From Pseudomonas serboccidentalis (GTDB lineage: Bacteria > Pseudomonadota > Gammaproteobacteria > Pseudomonadales > Pseudomonadaceae), in contig NZ_CP101655.1 in the NCBI RefSeq assembly GCF_028830055.1, positions 4,990,262-5,054,261 on the forward strand: DNA of 64,000 nt, written 5' to 3'. Shown piece by piece: positions 15,587-24,287 of this stretch. The position numbers and the translations under genes are program-made. The stretch's first letter is position 1; each line of letters opens with the position of its first letter. A model generated the notes under the pieces. That model ran no database searches. It saw nothing but the letters and a program-made list of their open reading frames with translations, and was not told the origin of the DNA.

Positions 15587-16624
15587 TTGCGGCGAATCCT
15601 GCGTCCGCTGCTGGACCCGTACCGCCGCTACCAGCACGCCCGGCTCATTCACGCGGTGCGCGTGGCCTTGGGGTTGCTGGCGACCATCCTGCTGACCACC
15701 GGCATCAACCTGCCCCACGGTGAGTGGGCCTCGGTGACCATGCTGGTGGTGATCGGCGGTCTGCAACACCACGGCAACATCGGCAAGAAAGCCGCCGAAC
15801 GCGCCACCGGCACGCTGATCGGTGCCGGCGTCGGTCTGGTGCTGGTGGCGCAACAGGCGTGGCTGGGCCTGCCATGGCTGACGTACTTTGCCATGGCAGT
15901 GGTCTGCGGATTTTTCTCCTATCACGCCATCGGCAAGGGTGGTTATACCGCCCTGCTCTCGGCGATCACCGTGTTCATTGTCGCCGGGCATGGCGACAAT
16001 CCGATCACCGACGGCTTGTGGCGCGGGGTCGACATCCTGATCGGCATCGCCCTGGCCCTCGCATTCTCCTTCGCCCTGCCGCTGTACGCGGTGTATTCGT
16101 GGCGCTACAACCTGGCCGATGCCTTGCGCGACTGCGCCACGCTGTACGGGCGGATCATCAGCGGCCAACCGGTCAGCGCCGATGAACACCTGAAGCTGAT
16201 GGGCCGGGTGACCACGGTGATGGTGCAACTGCGCTCGCTGATGCCCTCGGTGTCCAAGGAAGTGAAGATTTCCATGACTGAGCTGGATGCGATTCAACGC
16301 AACCTGCGCATGTGCGTCAGCACCCTGGAAATCCTCGGCAACACTCGACCGGATGCCAATGACCCCGACGCCATGGCGCACCTGCAATCGGCGCTGCGGG
16401 CCGAGCACCGGGTGATTCGCGTGCAACTGATCGGCATGGCCCGGGCCTTGAAGTCCGGCGCGGCGCAACGCCTGGAACGCCCGCTCGAGTTGCCCGACGC
16501 CAGCCTCGACACGCCGGTCTACAGCACCCTGGACGGCTACCGTCTGCTGACCCGGCAACTGGCGGCCAACATCGGCGAACTGCGCCAACGCCTGGGGAAA
16601 ACCGCGCCGCGCTGGAACATCTGA
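15587..16624 (+). CDS. FUSC/YccS-like membrane protein
   Basis: About 345 residues with at least five membrane helices (VALGLLATILLTTGINL, MLVVIGGLQHHGN, IGAGVGLVLVAQQ, ALLSAITVFIVAG) and a helical cytoplasmic tail. It belongs to the fusaric-acid-resistance/aromatic-acid-exporter-like FUSC superfamily. The listed start is TTG at 15587. A CTG at 15551 reads LSIFSTHRLPPLL, lies 7 bases after AGGA and adds 12 residues, so it may be the true start. It follows the dehydrogenase stop by 13 (from CTG) or 49 bases, probably the same transcript. Confidence 0.78.
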   Translation: MRRILRPLLDPYRRYQHARLIHAVRVALGLLATILLTTGINLPHGEWASVTMLVVIGGLQHHGNIGKKAAERATGTLIGAGVGLVLVAQQAWLGLPWLTYFAMAVVCGFFSYHAIGKGGYTALLSAITVFIVAGHGDNPITDGLWRGVDILIGIALALAFSFALPLYAVYSWRYNLADALRDCATLYGRIISGQPVSADEHLKLMGRVTTVMVQLRSLMPSVSKEVKISMTELDAIQRNLRMCVSTLEILGNTRPDANDPDAMAHLQSALRAEHRVIRVQLIGMARALKSGAAQRLERPLELPDASLDTPVYSTLDGYRLLTRQLAANIGELRQRLGKTAPRWNI

Positions 16625-16704
16625 GTTCTCGGAAAAAACCCATGTAACAAAGCCGACATCATCACTACAATGCGGCTCACAACGGATGTGTACATGGATG
16701 CAAA

Positions 16705-18594
16705 ATGCAGTTCAGGACGAATATCAATGCGTTACGTGCGCTCGCCGTTTTGGCGGTCGTGCTGTTCCATTTCAGGATTCCAGGTTTTGAGGGCGGGTTC
16801 GTTGGCGTAGACGTGTTCTTCGTCATTTCCGGCTTCCTGATGACCGGCATCATCTTCAACGGCGTGCAACAACAGAATTTTTCCCTCCTCGGTTTCTACG
16901 CCTCGCGTGCCCGACGCATCATTCCCGCCCTGCTGACCCTGTGCATTGCGCTGCTGATCTTCGGCTACGTGTATCTGCCACTGGACGACTTGCGCGAGAC
17001 GATCCGCACGATCAAGAGCAGCCTGCTGTTCAGCTCGAACTTCAGCTTCGCCCAGAGCGGCAACTATTTTGCGGCGCCGCTGCATGAAAACTGGTTGCTG
17101 CACACCTGGTCGCTGTCGGTGGAGTGGCAGTTCTATATGTTGTATCCGGTGTTGATCATGGGCTTGCACCGGTTTTTCGGCGCCGACAGAACCCGCTTTG
17201 CCTTGATCGCCCTGGCGCTGACCTCGCTCTGTGCGTCCATCGTTGTGACTGGCCTCAACCCGACCTTCGCGTTCTACATGCTGCCCACCCGGGCGTGGGA
17301 AATGATCGCTGGCGGGCTGGTCTTTCTGTTTCCCCTGCGGCTCAGCCTGCGCGGCGGTTTGATCGGCGAGGTGCTTGGACTGGCGGCGATTGCCGCCAGT
17401 GTGCTGTGCTTCTCCGAACAGGATCTATGGCCGGGTTATCTGGCACTGGTTCCGGTGCTCGGGACGATGCTGGTGATTCACGGCAATACCCGGTCGCTGT
17501 TCAGCAGCAATCCTGCGCTGCAATTTATCGGGAGCATTTCCTACTCGGTGTACCTGTGGCATTGGCCGCTGGTGGTGTTGCTGTACCTGTGCGGGCTGTT
17601 GACCAGTTGGCCGCACGTGATCGGCGCGGTCATCGCGTCGCTCGCTCTCGGCGCCCTCTCCTTCTACCTGGTTGAATCGAAGGTGAGAAAAGGTCCGACA
17701 GCGACACGCACGGTAATCAAGTTCGCTTCGCTGACGGTGGGTGTGGTTGCCCTGTCGGCAGTGATGTCTTCGCTGGTCAAGCAACACCCCGATTGGCGCC
17801 CGGCGCTGGTCGAACTCGGCCAGCCGCAATACACCAGCAAACTGTATCCACAGGAGTGCTACGCCAACACCTATGCGGCGGCGGATTGCAAACTGGGCAC
17901 GGGCGAAGTGTCGGTGATTCTGTACGGCGACAGTCATGCACAATCCACGGCGGCGGCGGTGCAGATGGAAAACCCTCAGGCGGCACTGTCATGGTCGCGG
18001 GGCGGTTGCCCGACCCTGGCCCATTTTGCAATGCACGACAAAACCGTCGAAAGCCAATGCCGGGGCTTCAATCAGGAAAAGCTGCAGCAGCTCAAAACCG
18101 CCTACACGGGCATTCCCGTGGTGCTGTTCAGTCGTGCGGCGCTGTACGCGGATTCGGGTCGGGAAAACAGCTATCGGATTTCCTTTCCCGAGCGGCCGGT
18201 GCCGTTTGCCGAGGCTTACACCGAAGAGTACGTCAGCACCGTCTGCTCGATCGCAGAAAACCACCCGGTCTATATCGTCAAACCGATCCCGGAAATGCCA
18301 TTCAGCGTCTACAAGGGCTTGAACCTGAATCAGCGATTGTTTCGACAAATCAGCGACATTTCACTGCCGTTGCAGGCGTATGAGAAGCGCAACCGCATCG
18401 CCATCGCAACAATTGAAGAAGCGGCCAGGCGCTGCCACGCGACGGTAATCGACCCGACGCCGTATCTGTGCCCCGACGGCAATTGCATGGGTTCCAGGAA
18501 CGGCGTGCCGCTGTATTTTGATGACAACCATCTGGTGGATGCCGGCAACCAGCAGTTGAAAGGACTGTTCCGCGATCTGATCAAACCGATTTGA
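16705..18594 (+). CDS. Membrane O-acyltransferase with SGNH domain (OafA/YrhL type)
   Basis: 629 residues. The N-terminal ~350 form a ten-helix acyltransferase-3 domain with the conserved His22 region (VVLFHFRIPGFEGGFVGVDVF) and RARRIIPAL. After one more helix comes an extracytoplasmic SGNH hydrolase-like domain with the Ser motif GDSHA near residue 408 and the DxxH-type motif DDNHLVD near residue 608. Relatives acetylate O-antigen, exopolysaccharide or peptidoglycan. No polysaccharide cluster is next to it. The 3' end overlaps the convergent EamA gene by 14 bases. Confidence 0.88.
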   Translation: MQFRTNINALRALAVLAVVLFHFRIPGFEGGFVGVDVFFVISGFLMTGIIFNGVQQQNFSLLGFYASRARRIIPALLTLCIALLIFGYVYLPLDDLRETIRTIKSSLLFSSNFSFAQSGNYFAAPLHENWLLHTWSLSVEWQFYMLYPVLIMGLHRFFGADRTRFALIALALTSLCASIVVTGLNPTFAFYMLPTRAWEMIAGGLVFLFPLRLSLRGGLIGEVLGLAAIAASVLCFSEQDLWPGYLALVPVLGTMLVIHGNTRSLFSSNPALQFIGSISYSVYLWHWPLVVLLYLCGLLTSWPHVIGAVIASLALGALSFYLVESKVRKGPTATRTVIKFASLTVGVVALSAVMSSLVKQHPDWRPALVELGQPQYTSKLYPQECYANTYAAADCKLGTGEVSVILYGDSHAQSTAAAVQMENPQAALSWSRGGCPTLAHFAMHDKTVESQCRGFNQEKLQQLKTAYTGIPVVLFSRAALYADSGRENSYRISFPERPVPFAEAYTEEYVSTVCSIAENHPVYIVKPIPEMPFSVYKGLNLNQRLFRQISDISLPLQAYEKRNRIAIATIEEAARRCHATVIDPTPYLCPDGNCMGSRNGVPLYFDDNHLVDAGNQQLKGLFRDLIKPI

Positions 18595-19480
18595 GCTGAC
18601 GCCAGGCTTTCAGACCCCAGCCTTGCTGCATCCCGGCGGCGGCCAGCAGAATCGCGGCCACACCCAGCCATTGCAGCGGTTCCAGGCGATGGCCGAAGGC
18701 GAACCAGTCGACGAAGATCGCCGCAATCGGGTAGATGAACGACAGCGCACCGGTCAGGGCCGTCGGCAGTTTCTGGATCGCGCCGTACAGCAGCACGTAC
18801 ATCAGGCCGGTGTGGACGATGCCCAGCGTCACCAGGCTGGCCCACGCGCCGCCCGTTTGCGGCAAGCCATTGAAGTGCGCAAATGGCGCGAGCAACAACA
18901 CCCCGGTGCAGACCTGAATCAGCGCGATCAGATGCGGCGGCGTGCCGGTCAGGCGCTTGATGATCAGCGCCGCTATCGCATAGAGCAACGCCGCACCCAG
19001 CGCCAGCGCAATCCCCAACAGATAGTCGCCACCACTCTCGCCCTGCCCGCCGTGGGCGCTGACGATCGCCAACATGCCGAGAAAGGAAATCGCCAGCCAG
19101 AACAGCTTCTGCAGAGTGATCTTCTCACCGAGAAACAGCGCCGCCAGGCCGACCAGCATGAACGGCTGCACGTTATAGACCGCGGTGCCGATGGCAATCG
19201 AAGCCCGGGAATACGAGGCGAACAACAGCACCCAGTTGCCGACAATCGCGACGCCGCTGAGAACCGCCAACAGGAACGTGGTGCGGGTCAGAATGCCCGG
19301 GCGCAGGAAGCCGAACGCGGCGCAAATCAGCAGCAAGGTGCCGGCACCAAACACACAGCGCCAGAACACCACGTCCAGCACCGGTTGCCCGGACACCAGC
19401 ACGAACCAGCCGATGGTCCCGGAAATCAGCATGGCAGCGGTCATTTCAAACGAGCCGCGCCGGATTGTGTTGTCCATCAT
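18581..19480 (-). CDS. EamA/DMT-family transporter
   Basis: 299 residues, ten predicted membrane helices in two EamA repeats (GTIGWFVLVSG; ISFLGMLAIVSAHGG; second repeat LGIALALGAALLYAIAALIIKRL; ALTGALSFIYPIAAIFVDW). It probably exports small metabolites or amino acids. The start is one of two consecutive ATGs (19480/19477) after AGGGAGAACG; the second has better spacing. It is divergent from the Lrp-type gene, which may control it, as is common for exporter/Lrp pairs. Confidence 0.88.
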   Translation of the reverse strand: MMDNTIRRGSFEMTAAMLISGTIGWFVLVSGQPVLDVVFWRCVFGAGTLLLICAAFGFLRPGILTRTTFLLAVLSGVAIVGNWVLLFASYSRASIAIGTAVYNVQPFMLVGLAALFLGEKITLQKLFWLAISFLGMLAIVSAHGGQGESGGDYLLGIALALGAALLYAIAALIIKRLTGTPPHLIALIQVCTGVLLLAPFAHFNGLPQTGGAWASLVTLGIVHTGLMYVLLYGAIQKLPTALTGALSFIYPIAAIFVDWFAFGHRLEPLQWLGVAAILLAAAGMQQGWGLKAWRQLKSV

Positions 19481-19627
19481 CGTTCTCCCTAAGCGTTTGA
19501 CGAAAGCGTGGCAAAAGTATGCCAAGCCGACAGCGCACGCCTCCAGCGCAAAAAGCAGGCTAAACTCGATTTCTACCTTTTTTATCGCGGGTGGTTTCCT
19601 TCAAATGCCTAATACCGGAGTTACCCC

Positions 19628-20065
19628 ATGACCGACGATATCGACCAGATCCTCATCAGTGCCTTGATGGAAGACTCGCGCCGCTCGCTCAAGGCTTTGG
19701 CGCAGATCAGCGGCCTGTCGTCGCCCAGCGTGGCCGAACGATTACGCCGCCTGGAAGAGCGCGGCGTGCTCAAGGGTTATACCGTCGAAATCGACCCCAA
19801 ATGCTTCGGTTATCAATTGCAGGCCATCGTCCGGGTACGGCCACTGCCTGGGCAATTACAGGAAGTGGAGCGGCAGATTATGTCGATTCCGGAGTTCACC
19901 GAATGCGACAAAGTCACGGGCGAAGACTGCTTCATCGCCCGTCTGCACGTGCGTTCGATGGAGCAGTTGGACACCCTGCTTGACCGGCTCAACACCCTGG
20001 CAGAGACCAACACCGCGATCGTCAAGAAAACCCCGGTCAAACGCCGGTTGCCGCCGATGGCGTGA
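19628..20065 (+). CDS. Lrp/AsnC-family transcriptional regulator
   Basis: 145 residues: N-terminal HTH (DIDQILISALMEDSRRSLKALAQISGLSSPSV) and a RAM ligand-binding domain (GYQLQAIVRVRPLPGQ, CDKVTGEDCFIARLHVRS). Regulators of this type sense amino acids. It lies divergently from the EamA transporter with a 147-base shared upstream region, so control of that exporter is a reasonable inference. Confidence 0.9.
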   Translation: MTDDIDQILISALMEDSRRSLKALAQISGLSSPSVAERLRRLEERGVLKGYTVEIDPKCFGYQLQAIVRVRPLPGQLQEVERQIMSIPEFTECDKVTGEDCFIARLHVRSMEQLDTLLDRLNTLAETNTAIVKKTPVKRRLPPMA

Positions 20066-20123
20066 GTGCTTTTAACGCATGTTCGGCGTAGATTGAGGTT
20101 TTTCCGGCGAAGGATTGGCGGTA

Positions 20124-20450
20124 ATGAACATTCAGACAGTGCTACTGGCGGCATTGATGCTCACCGGGTGCGGGACGGTGCAGACCGTAGCATTCAGCGA
20201 CAAAGCCTCCGTCGACCAGTTGAAGGCAAAAAAAACCTACTGCGGCGCCGTACCGCGAATCTACAGCGGAGCAACCTACGACTTTTGCATGCTGCACGCA
20301 GAACGACCGGATGACGTCGATGCGTTCAACTACAACAACGCCTCCCCCGGCCTGGTGGTCGATGCAGCGGTGTCGGGGGTGCTCGATACCTTGTTGCTGC
20401 CCTACACGATTTACAAGCAACAGACCGATGGCAGCATCGTGATCAACTGA
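20124..20450 (+). CDS. YceK/YidQ-family lipoprotein
   Basis: 108 residues from ATG 20124 (AAGGA ribosome site). The lipobox is LMLTGC, so the mature protein is a lipid-anchored envelope protein. The family signature near the end reads GVLDTLLLPYTIYKQQ after an SPGLVVDAAV segment. Family function is unknown. A second, more divergent member lies at 31801-32040 inside the island. Confidence 0.85.
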   Translation: MNIQTVLLAALMLTGCGTVQTVAFSDKASVDQLKAKKTYCGAVPRIYSGATYDFCMLHAERPDDVDAFNYNNASPGLVVDAAVSGVLDTLLLPYTIYKQQTDGSIVIN

Positions 20451-20480
20451 TCGCGCCTGTTGTTTTTCGCAGACAACAAA

Positions 20481-20505
20481 AAACCCGCCTAAGCGGGTTT
20501 TTCGT
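20481..20505. terminator. Bidirectional rho-independent terminator
   Basis: Stem AAACCCGC / GCGGGTTT with loop CTAA, an A run before it and TTTTTC after it. It serves both the convergent lipoprotein gene (+) and the Bax-inhibitor gene (-). Confidence 0.9.
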
Positions 20506-20521
20506 TATTTCAGGACAGCGA

Positions 20522-21193
20522 TCAGTCGTCACGGCTCATGATGCCGAAGATCTGCAACAAGCTGATGAACAGGTTGTAGATCGATACGTACAGGCTGATG
20601 GTCGCCATGATGTAGTTACGCTCGCCACCGTGGATGATGGCGCTGGTCTGGAACAGGATGCACACCGACGAGAACAGCACGAAACCTGCGCTGATCGCCA
20701 GCTGCAGACCGCTGATCTGGAAGAACATGCTCGCCAGCGTTGCACCCAGCAACACGAAGAAACCCGCGGTGATGAAGCCACCGAGGAAGCTCATGTCCTT
20801 GCGGGTGATCAACACGTAAGCCGACAGACCGCCGAACACCAGCGCGGTCATCGCGAATGCCGAGCTGACCACTTCAGCGCCGCCCTGCATGCCCAGGTAA
20901 CGGTTGAGGATCGGGCCGAGCAGGAAACCCATGAAACCGGTCAGCGCGAACGCGGACACCAGGCCCCACGCGGAATCACGGAGTTTGTTGGTGAGAAAGA
21001 ACAGCCCGTAGAAACCGATCAGCACCACGAAAATGTTCGGGTAGCCGACGCGCATCTGCTGGGCCACGAAAGCCATCACACCGCTGAATGCGAGGGTGAG
21101 TGCGAGCAAGCCGTATGTGTTGCGCAGGACGCGGCTAACCTCTAGCTGCTCAGCCTGCACGCTGTTGTGAACTGCGTAATCCTGTTCGCGCAT
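20522..21193 (-). CDS. Bax inhibitor-1/YccA-family membrane protein
   Basis: 223 residues with seven predicted membrane helices (LALTLAFSGVMAFVAQQM; FVVLIGFYGLFFLTNKL; YNLFISLLQIFGIMSRDD at the end, typical of the family). E. coli YccA modulates FtsH proteolysis; related proteins are calcium-leak channels. The start follows AGGAGTGTCGCC. It is a monocistronic gene upstream of tRNA-Ser on the opposite strand. Confidence 0.92.
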   Translation of the reverse strand: MREQDYAVHNSVQAEQLEVSRVLRNTYGLLALTLAFSGVMAFVAQQMRVGYPNIFVVLIGFYGLFFLTNKLRDSAWGLVSAFALTGFMGFLLGPILNRYLGMQGGAEVVSSAFAMTALVFGGLSAYVLITRKDMSFLGGFITAGFFVLLGATLASMFFQISGLQLAISAGFVLFSSVCILFQTSAIIHGGERNYIMATISLYVSIYNLFISLLQIFGIMSRDD

Positions 21194-21270
21194 GGCGACA
21201 CTCCTGTTGGTTTGAAACGTTCAGTCGCAAAGATCATAACAGACGCTCTGTAACAAGCCATGCACAGAGT

Positions 21271-21298
21271 TTGACAGTGTGTTTCATTCAGGTATTAT
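21271..21298 (+). promoter_or_regulatory. Sigma-70 promoter of tRNA-Ser
   Basis: A perfect -35 TTGACA (21271-21276), 16-base spacer and -10 TATTAT (21293-21298), with the tRNA starting 18 bases later. This is the expected geometry for a stable RNA promoter. Confidence 0.75.
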
Positions 21299-21316
21299 GG
21301 CGCCCGCAACGCAAAC

Positions 21317-21404
21317 GGAGGTGTGGCCGAGTGGTTTAAGGCAACGGTCTTGAAAACCGTCGACTGTAACAGGTCCATGAGTTCGAATCCCATCGCCTCC
21401 GCCA
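21317..21404 (+). tRNA. tRNA-Ser(TGA)
   Basis: 88 bases including the encoded CCA. Acceptor GGAGGTG pairs with CGCCTCC. The anticodon stem-loop CGGTCTTGAAAACCG gives anticodon TGA, the long variable arm of class II serine tRNAs is present, and the T-loop is GTTCGAATCC. Its 3' half is the integration target of the island that follows; the gene was left intact. Confidence 0.96.
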
Positions 21405-21405
21405 T
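21345..21405 (+). repeat. attL: 3' half of tRNA-Ser
   Basis: A 61-base segment from the anticodon stem to the base after CCA. It is repeated in direct orientation at 33265-33325 with 57 of 61 bases identical, the last 28 exactly. This is the classic duplication left by a tRNA-targeting integrase. Confidence 0.85.
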
Positions 21406-21412
21406 CTTATGT

Positions 21413-21446
21413 ACGACAAAGCCCTGATTATTCAGGGCTTTGTCGT
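21413..21446. terminator. Terminator after tRNA-Ser
   Basis: A perfect 14-base stem ACGACAAAGCCCTG / CAGGGCTTTGTCGT with loop ATTATT, followed by TTCT. The rest of 21447-21762 holds no gene that I can support. Confidence 0.85.
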
Positions 21447-21762
21447 TTCTGGGGTTTGAGATTGTGGGTTCTCGCTTCCTGGATCGTTTCCGCATCTTTT
21501 CGGGCATTTCCGCAACCCTACATTCCAGACCGCCCTCTTCCCGTCAATTTTTCAAGCGCCAGATTTGATGAGATGGACGAGTTTAGAGTGAGGCGCAAGG
21601 CTACTTTCTGCTGTGGATTCAACCGGTCGACGCAACACGACTCCATAATTCCCACCCGAGCGTGCATCATCGCGCTCGCCACGATCCCGTCGTGGTATCG
21701 AAGCCATCAGTGCAGAACCTGCCCGCCCGCCAAAACGAGCCTTTTGAAATGGAAGTCATCTC

Positions 21763-22194
21763 ATGTTCGAACGTAACAAACTGATTCCGGAGTTATTGGT
21801 CACCAACCTGGATAGCAGCCTGGCTTTTTGGGTTTCTCGTTTGGGGTTCAAAGTAACTTATCAACGCCCGGAAGATGGATTTGCATATCTTGATTTGAAT
21901 GGTGCTCAAGTAATGCTTGAGCAGGTTGATTCGGACGCGGGTCAGTGGCTGACTGCGCCGTTGACCAAGCCGTTTGGAAGAGGCATCAACCTACAGATTG
22001 ATGTTGAGGCTGTCGCACCCATCATCCAAATACTTGATCAGGCTGGATGTCCGCTCTATCAAGAATGCAAGGACACCTGGTATCGGGCTGACAATGTAGA
22101 AGTAGGCCAGCGCGAATTCATCGTCCAAGATCCCGACGGTTATCTCGTAAGGTTGGTAGAGAGGTTGGGTGAGCGACCGGCTTGCTCAAAGTGA
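21763..22194 (+). CDS. VOC-family protein (glyoxalase/bleomycin-resistance fold)
   Basis: 143 residues with two beta-alpha-beta-beta-beta modules: PELLVTNLDSSLAFWVSRLGFKV then LNGAQVMLEQV, and GINLQIDVEAVAPIIQILDQAG then REFIVQDPDGYLVRLVERLG. The FIVQDPDGYLVRL ending is the usual metal-site strand of bleomycin-resistance-like proteins. It could be a drug-binding or small lyase/dioxygenase protein. First gene of the island, AT-richer than the RiPP operon, no clear operon partner. Confidence 0.85.
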   Translation: MFERNKLIPELLVTNLDSSLAFWVSRLGFKVTYQRPEDGFAYLDLNGAQVMLEQVDSDAGQWLTAPLTKPFGRGINLQIDVEAVAPIIQILDQAGCPLYQECKDTWYRADNVEVGQREFIVQDPDGYLVRLVERLGERPACSK

Positions 22195-22538
22195 ATCTGA
22201 ATCTGAGCCAAGCCGACCGTCAGCTTTGGGTCGAAAACGGTCTCTCCTGACCATTGGGGCCAACGAAAGCCGCGATCCGCGCCAACGGAACACCATGCGC
22301 AATCTGGCGTTTGCCTCGGTATTGACGCTGGTGACGGCTTTGCGTACTGGCTGCTGCCCCGGATGTTCTGCTCCGCACTTTTAAGCGCTATGTGTGAGGT
22401 GTCGCCCAGGGCCAGCAATAAGGAGCGGCCGAACTAATCGCTAATCGGTCTGACCCGGGCCCAATACGGGCAAAACGCCACACTACACTTCCTTTCCTCT
22501 GCTGATGGTTCAGCATTTCCAAGGAAAGGAGATCTGCA
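22195..22538. other. Leader region of the RiPP operon
   Basis: No supported gene. Around 22294 a short frame reads like a truncated lipoprotein start (MRNLAFASVLTLVTAL), probably a remnant. The last 50 bases form the operon's ribosome-site hairpin (separate entry). Confidence 0.4.
22490..22531 (+). promoter_or_regulatory. Hairpin that covers the ribosome site of the first RiPP-operon gene
   Basis: TCCTTTCCT (22490-22498) is fully complementary to AGGAAAGGA (22522-22530), and an inner stem TGCTGA/TCAGCA (22500-22505, 22510-22515) stacks on a TGGT loop. The right arm contains most of the AAGGAG ribosome site of the ATG at 22539. Translation of the operon's first gene could therefore be held off until the hairpin is opened. 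This is an RNA-level inference. Confidence 0.5.
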
Positions 22539-24218
22539 ATGACTGTTGCCGAAAAATCCGGAACCAACACCCCAACTATCACCGTGACCAACCAGAGCGG
22601 CGGCGACCTTGCCGTAGTCAGCGCCTACAGCGACGATGACGCCAGCGCCCAGCAGGTCTACAACCAGACCTTGAGCCTGCTGAAAACCAGCAGCGGCAAT
22701 AGCACCATCGCCAGCACCGCGGCCGCCGACGTAGTACTGGTCGGCGCAACTGGCCAGGTGATCTTCGACCTGCTGTATTCCCGCCCGGCCAACCTCTATC
22801 CGGTGTGTAATGCCTCGCTACTAGCCATCGGCAGCTCCCCCCAGGCGCTAACAGTGACGGCGCAAAACGCCGCCACCATGACCAACGCATTTACCTTCAT
22901 CCAGACCCTCTCCGCCTACCCGTCCTCGATCCTGGCGCAGAACTACGCGGCGGCGGCGCAGAGCGCCTCCAACAGCACCTCGAACCAGGGCATCGACTCG
23001 GCGATGAGCGCGTTCTTCGCCAGCACCAGCAAGTTCAAGGATCTCGACGTGGTCACAGTGACCACCGCCCAGACCTACCTCAGCGCCTTCCCTTTCGGCT
23101 GGGCGCAGAGTCAAGCCAAGTACACCTATTTCTTATACGCGCCCGGTACCGCCAGTAGTGGTAGTGACAGCGCTTCGCCTAGCCAGCTCGGCACCCTGAC
23201 CATGGTGCAGAAGAGCAACCTGCCAGTACCCGCCGACCCCACCGATCATTCCGGCGGCTACATCCTCAGCTTCATCGACAGTCACAAGCAGGTCACGCCA
23301 CTGTTCTATTCCAACGGACAGTTCGTTTCCAGCCTCACCGACGACGTGCCAGCGCTGTGCTTCAAGGGCCTGTTCACGGTGAAGAGCCAGATCAGCGGCA
23401 ACACCGACGACACCGAGGTGCTACCGATCCTGCACGGTTCGATCAACGGTGTCACGGTGCTCGGTCTGAACTTCCAGCTGCCGGCCAACGACGACAGCAA
23501 CGAGTGGTACGCGCTATTCCACCCGAAGAATTTCTACCAGTTCCTGCAATCGACCGCATTCATCGTCGGCGTGCTGATGGCCACCGAATGGATCGGCAGC
23601 AAGCTCGTCGCCCTGGGCAAATACATCAAGAACAAGTGGAACGGCGAAGTGCCTAAAACCCAGGAGCAGCAACTCAAGGAGGTCACCGACCGCCTGGAAG
23701 CCAACCAGAAGGAATTCTTCGACAAGATGGCCGAGCGCTTCGGCCCGCAGGACCCAGTGAACGTGCCAGAACCCGCAGCGCTTGGCCCAAGTATCGAGGA
23801 ACTGCGCGCCAACCAGGTTGCCGAGCTGTCGGACGTGCAGCGCGATCGTCTGAACGACTCCATCGATACCCAACTGGGGCAGATCGAGGATCTGGCGAGG
23901 ATCTCCGACACCCCGGCGCTCAACGAAGCGGCCAGCAAACTCGCCCAGGCGCGTGACGACCTGAACGATGCCTTCACTCCCGACGAGATGCAGCAAGCAC
24001 TGAACGAAGCCACCACCGCGGTGAATGACGCGCATACGACCATCGGCGAATCGATAGAGACCAATGCCCAGCACTTGAACCAGGAACTCAAGCAACAACT
24101 CGACGAGGCACAGATCGCGGTCGAAGACGCGCAGAAGCTGAACGAAGACACCGAAGCGGAAAAAGACGGCGTCAAGGACGGCGAGTTCGATGAAGACCTC
24201 AAGCCGATCGAAATCTGA
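22539..24218 (+). CDS. Unknown large protein, first gene of borosin-like operon
   Basis: 559 residues, not recognised. No signal peptide. It starts with a beta-rich module (ITVTNQSGGDLAVVSAYSDDD) that recurs in two other island genes. Residues ~60-310 are Ser/Thr/Ala-rich with beta strands. A hydrophobic helix spans about 333-352 (STAFIVGVLMATEWIG). The last ~190 residues are an acidic coiled coil (KEVTDRLEANQKEFFDKMAE; LNQELKQQLDEAQIAVEDAQ) ending DEDLKPIEI. The layout parallels the next gene, so the two are likely paralogues. It is co-transcribed with the N-methyltransferase, so it could be a substrate, scaffold or effector of that enzyme. AAGGAG ribosome site inside a hairpin. Confidence 0.8.
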   Translation: MTVAEKSGTNTPTITVTNQSGGDLAVVSAYSDDDASAQQVYNQTLSLLKTSSGNSTIASTAAADVVLVGATGQVIFDLLYSRPANLYPVCNASLLAIGSSPQALTVTAQNAATMTNAFTFIQTLSAYPSSILAQNYAAAAQSASNSTSNQGIDSAMSAFFASTSKFKDLDVVTVTTAQTYLSAFPFGWAQSQAKYTYFLYAPGTASSGSDSASPSQLGTLTMVQKSNLPVPADPTDHSGGYILSFIDSHKQVTPLFYSNGQFVSSLTDDVPALCFKGLFTVKSQISGNTDDTEVLPILHGSINGVTVLGLNFQLPANDDSNEWYALFHPKNFYQFLQSTAFIVGVLMATEWIGSKLVALGKYIKNKWNGEVPKTQEQQLKEVTDRLEANQKEFFDKMAERFGPQDPVNVPEPAALGPSIEELRANQVAELSDVQRDRLNDSIDTQLGQIEDLARISDTPALNEAASKLAQARDDLNDAFTPDEMQQALNEATTAVNDAHTTIGESIETNAQHLNQELKQQLDEAQIAVEDAQKLNEDTEAEKDGVKDGEFDEDLKPIEI

Positions 24219-24287
24219 CCCTCCCCCTTCATTTCCCCCAGATCGGCTACCTATCGGGTAGCTGGTCGCGCACATGGAAGCGCCAAC

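Noticed and set aside
21447..21762. Search for an integrase next to tRNA-Ser
   Set aside because: No frame with tyrosine-recombinase motifs (R..HxxR..Y) is present on either strand between the tRNA and the VOC gene.
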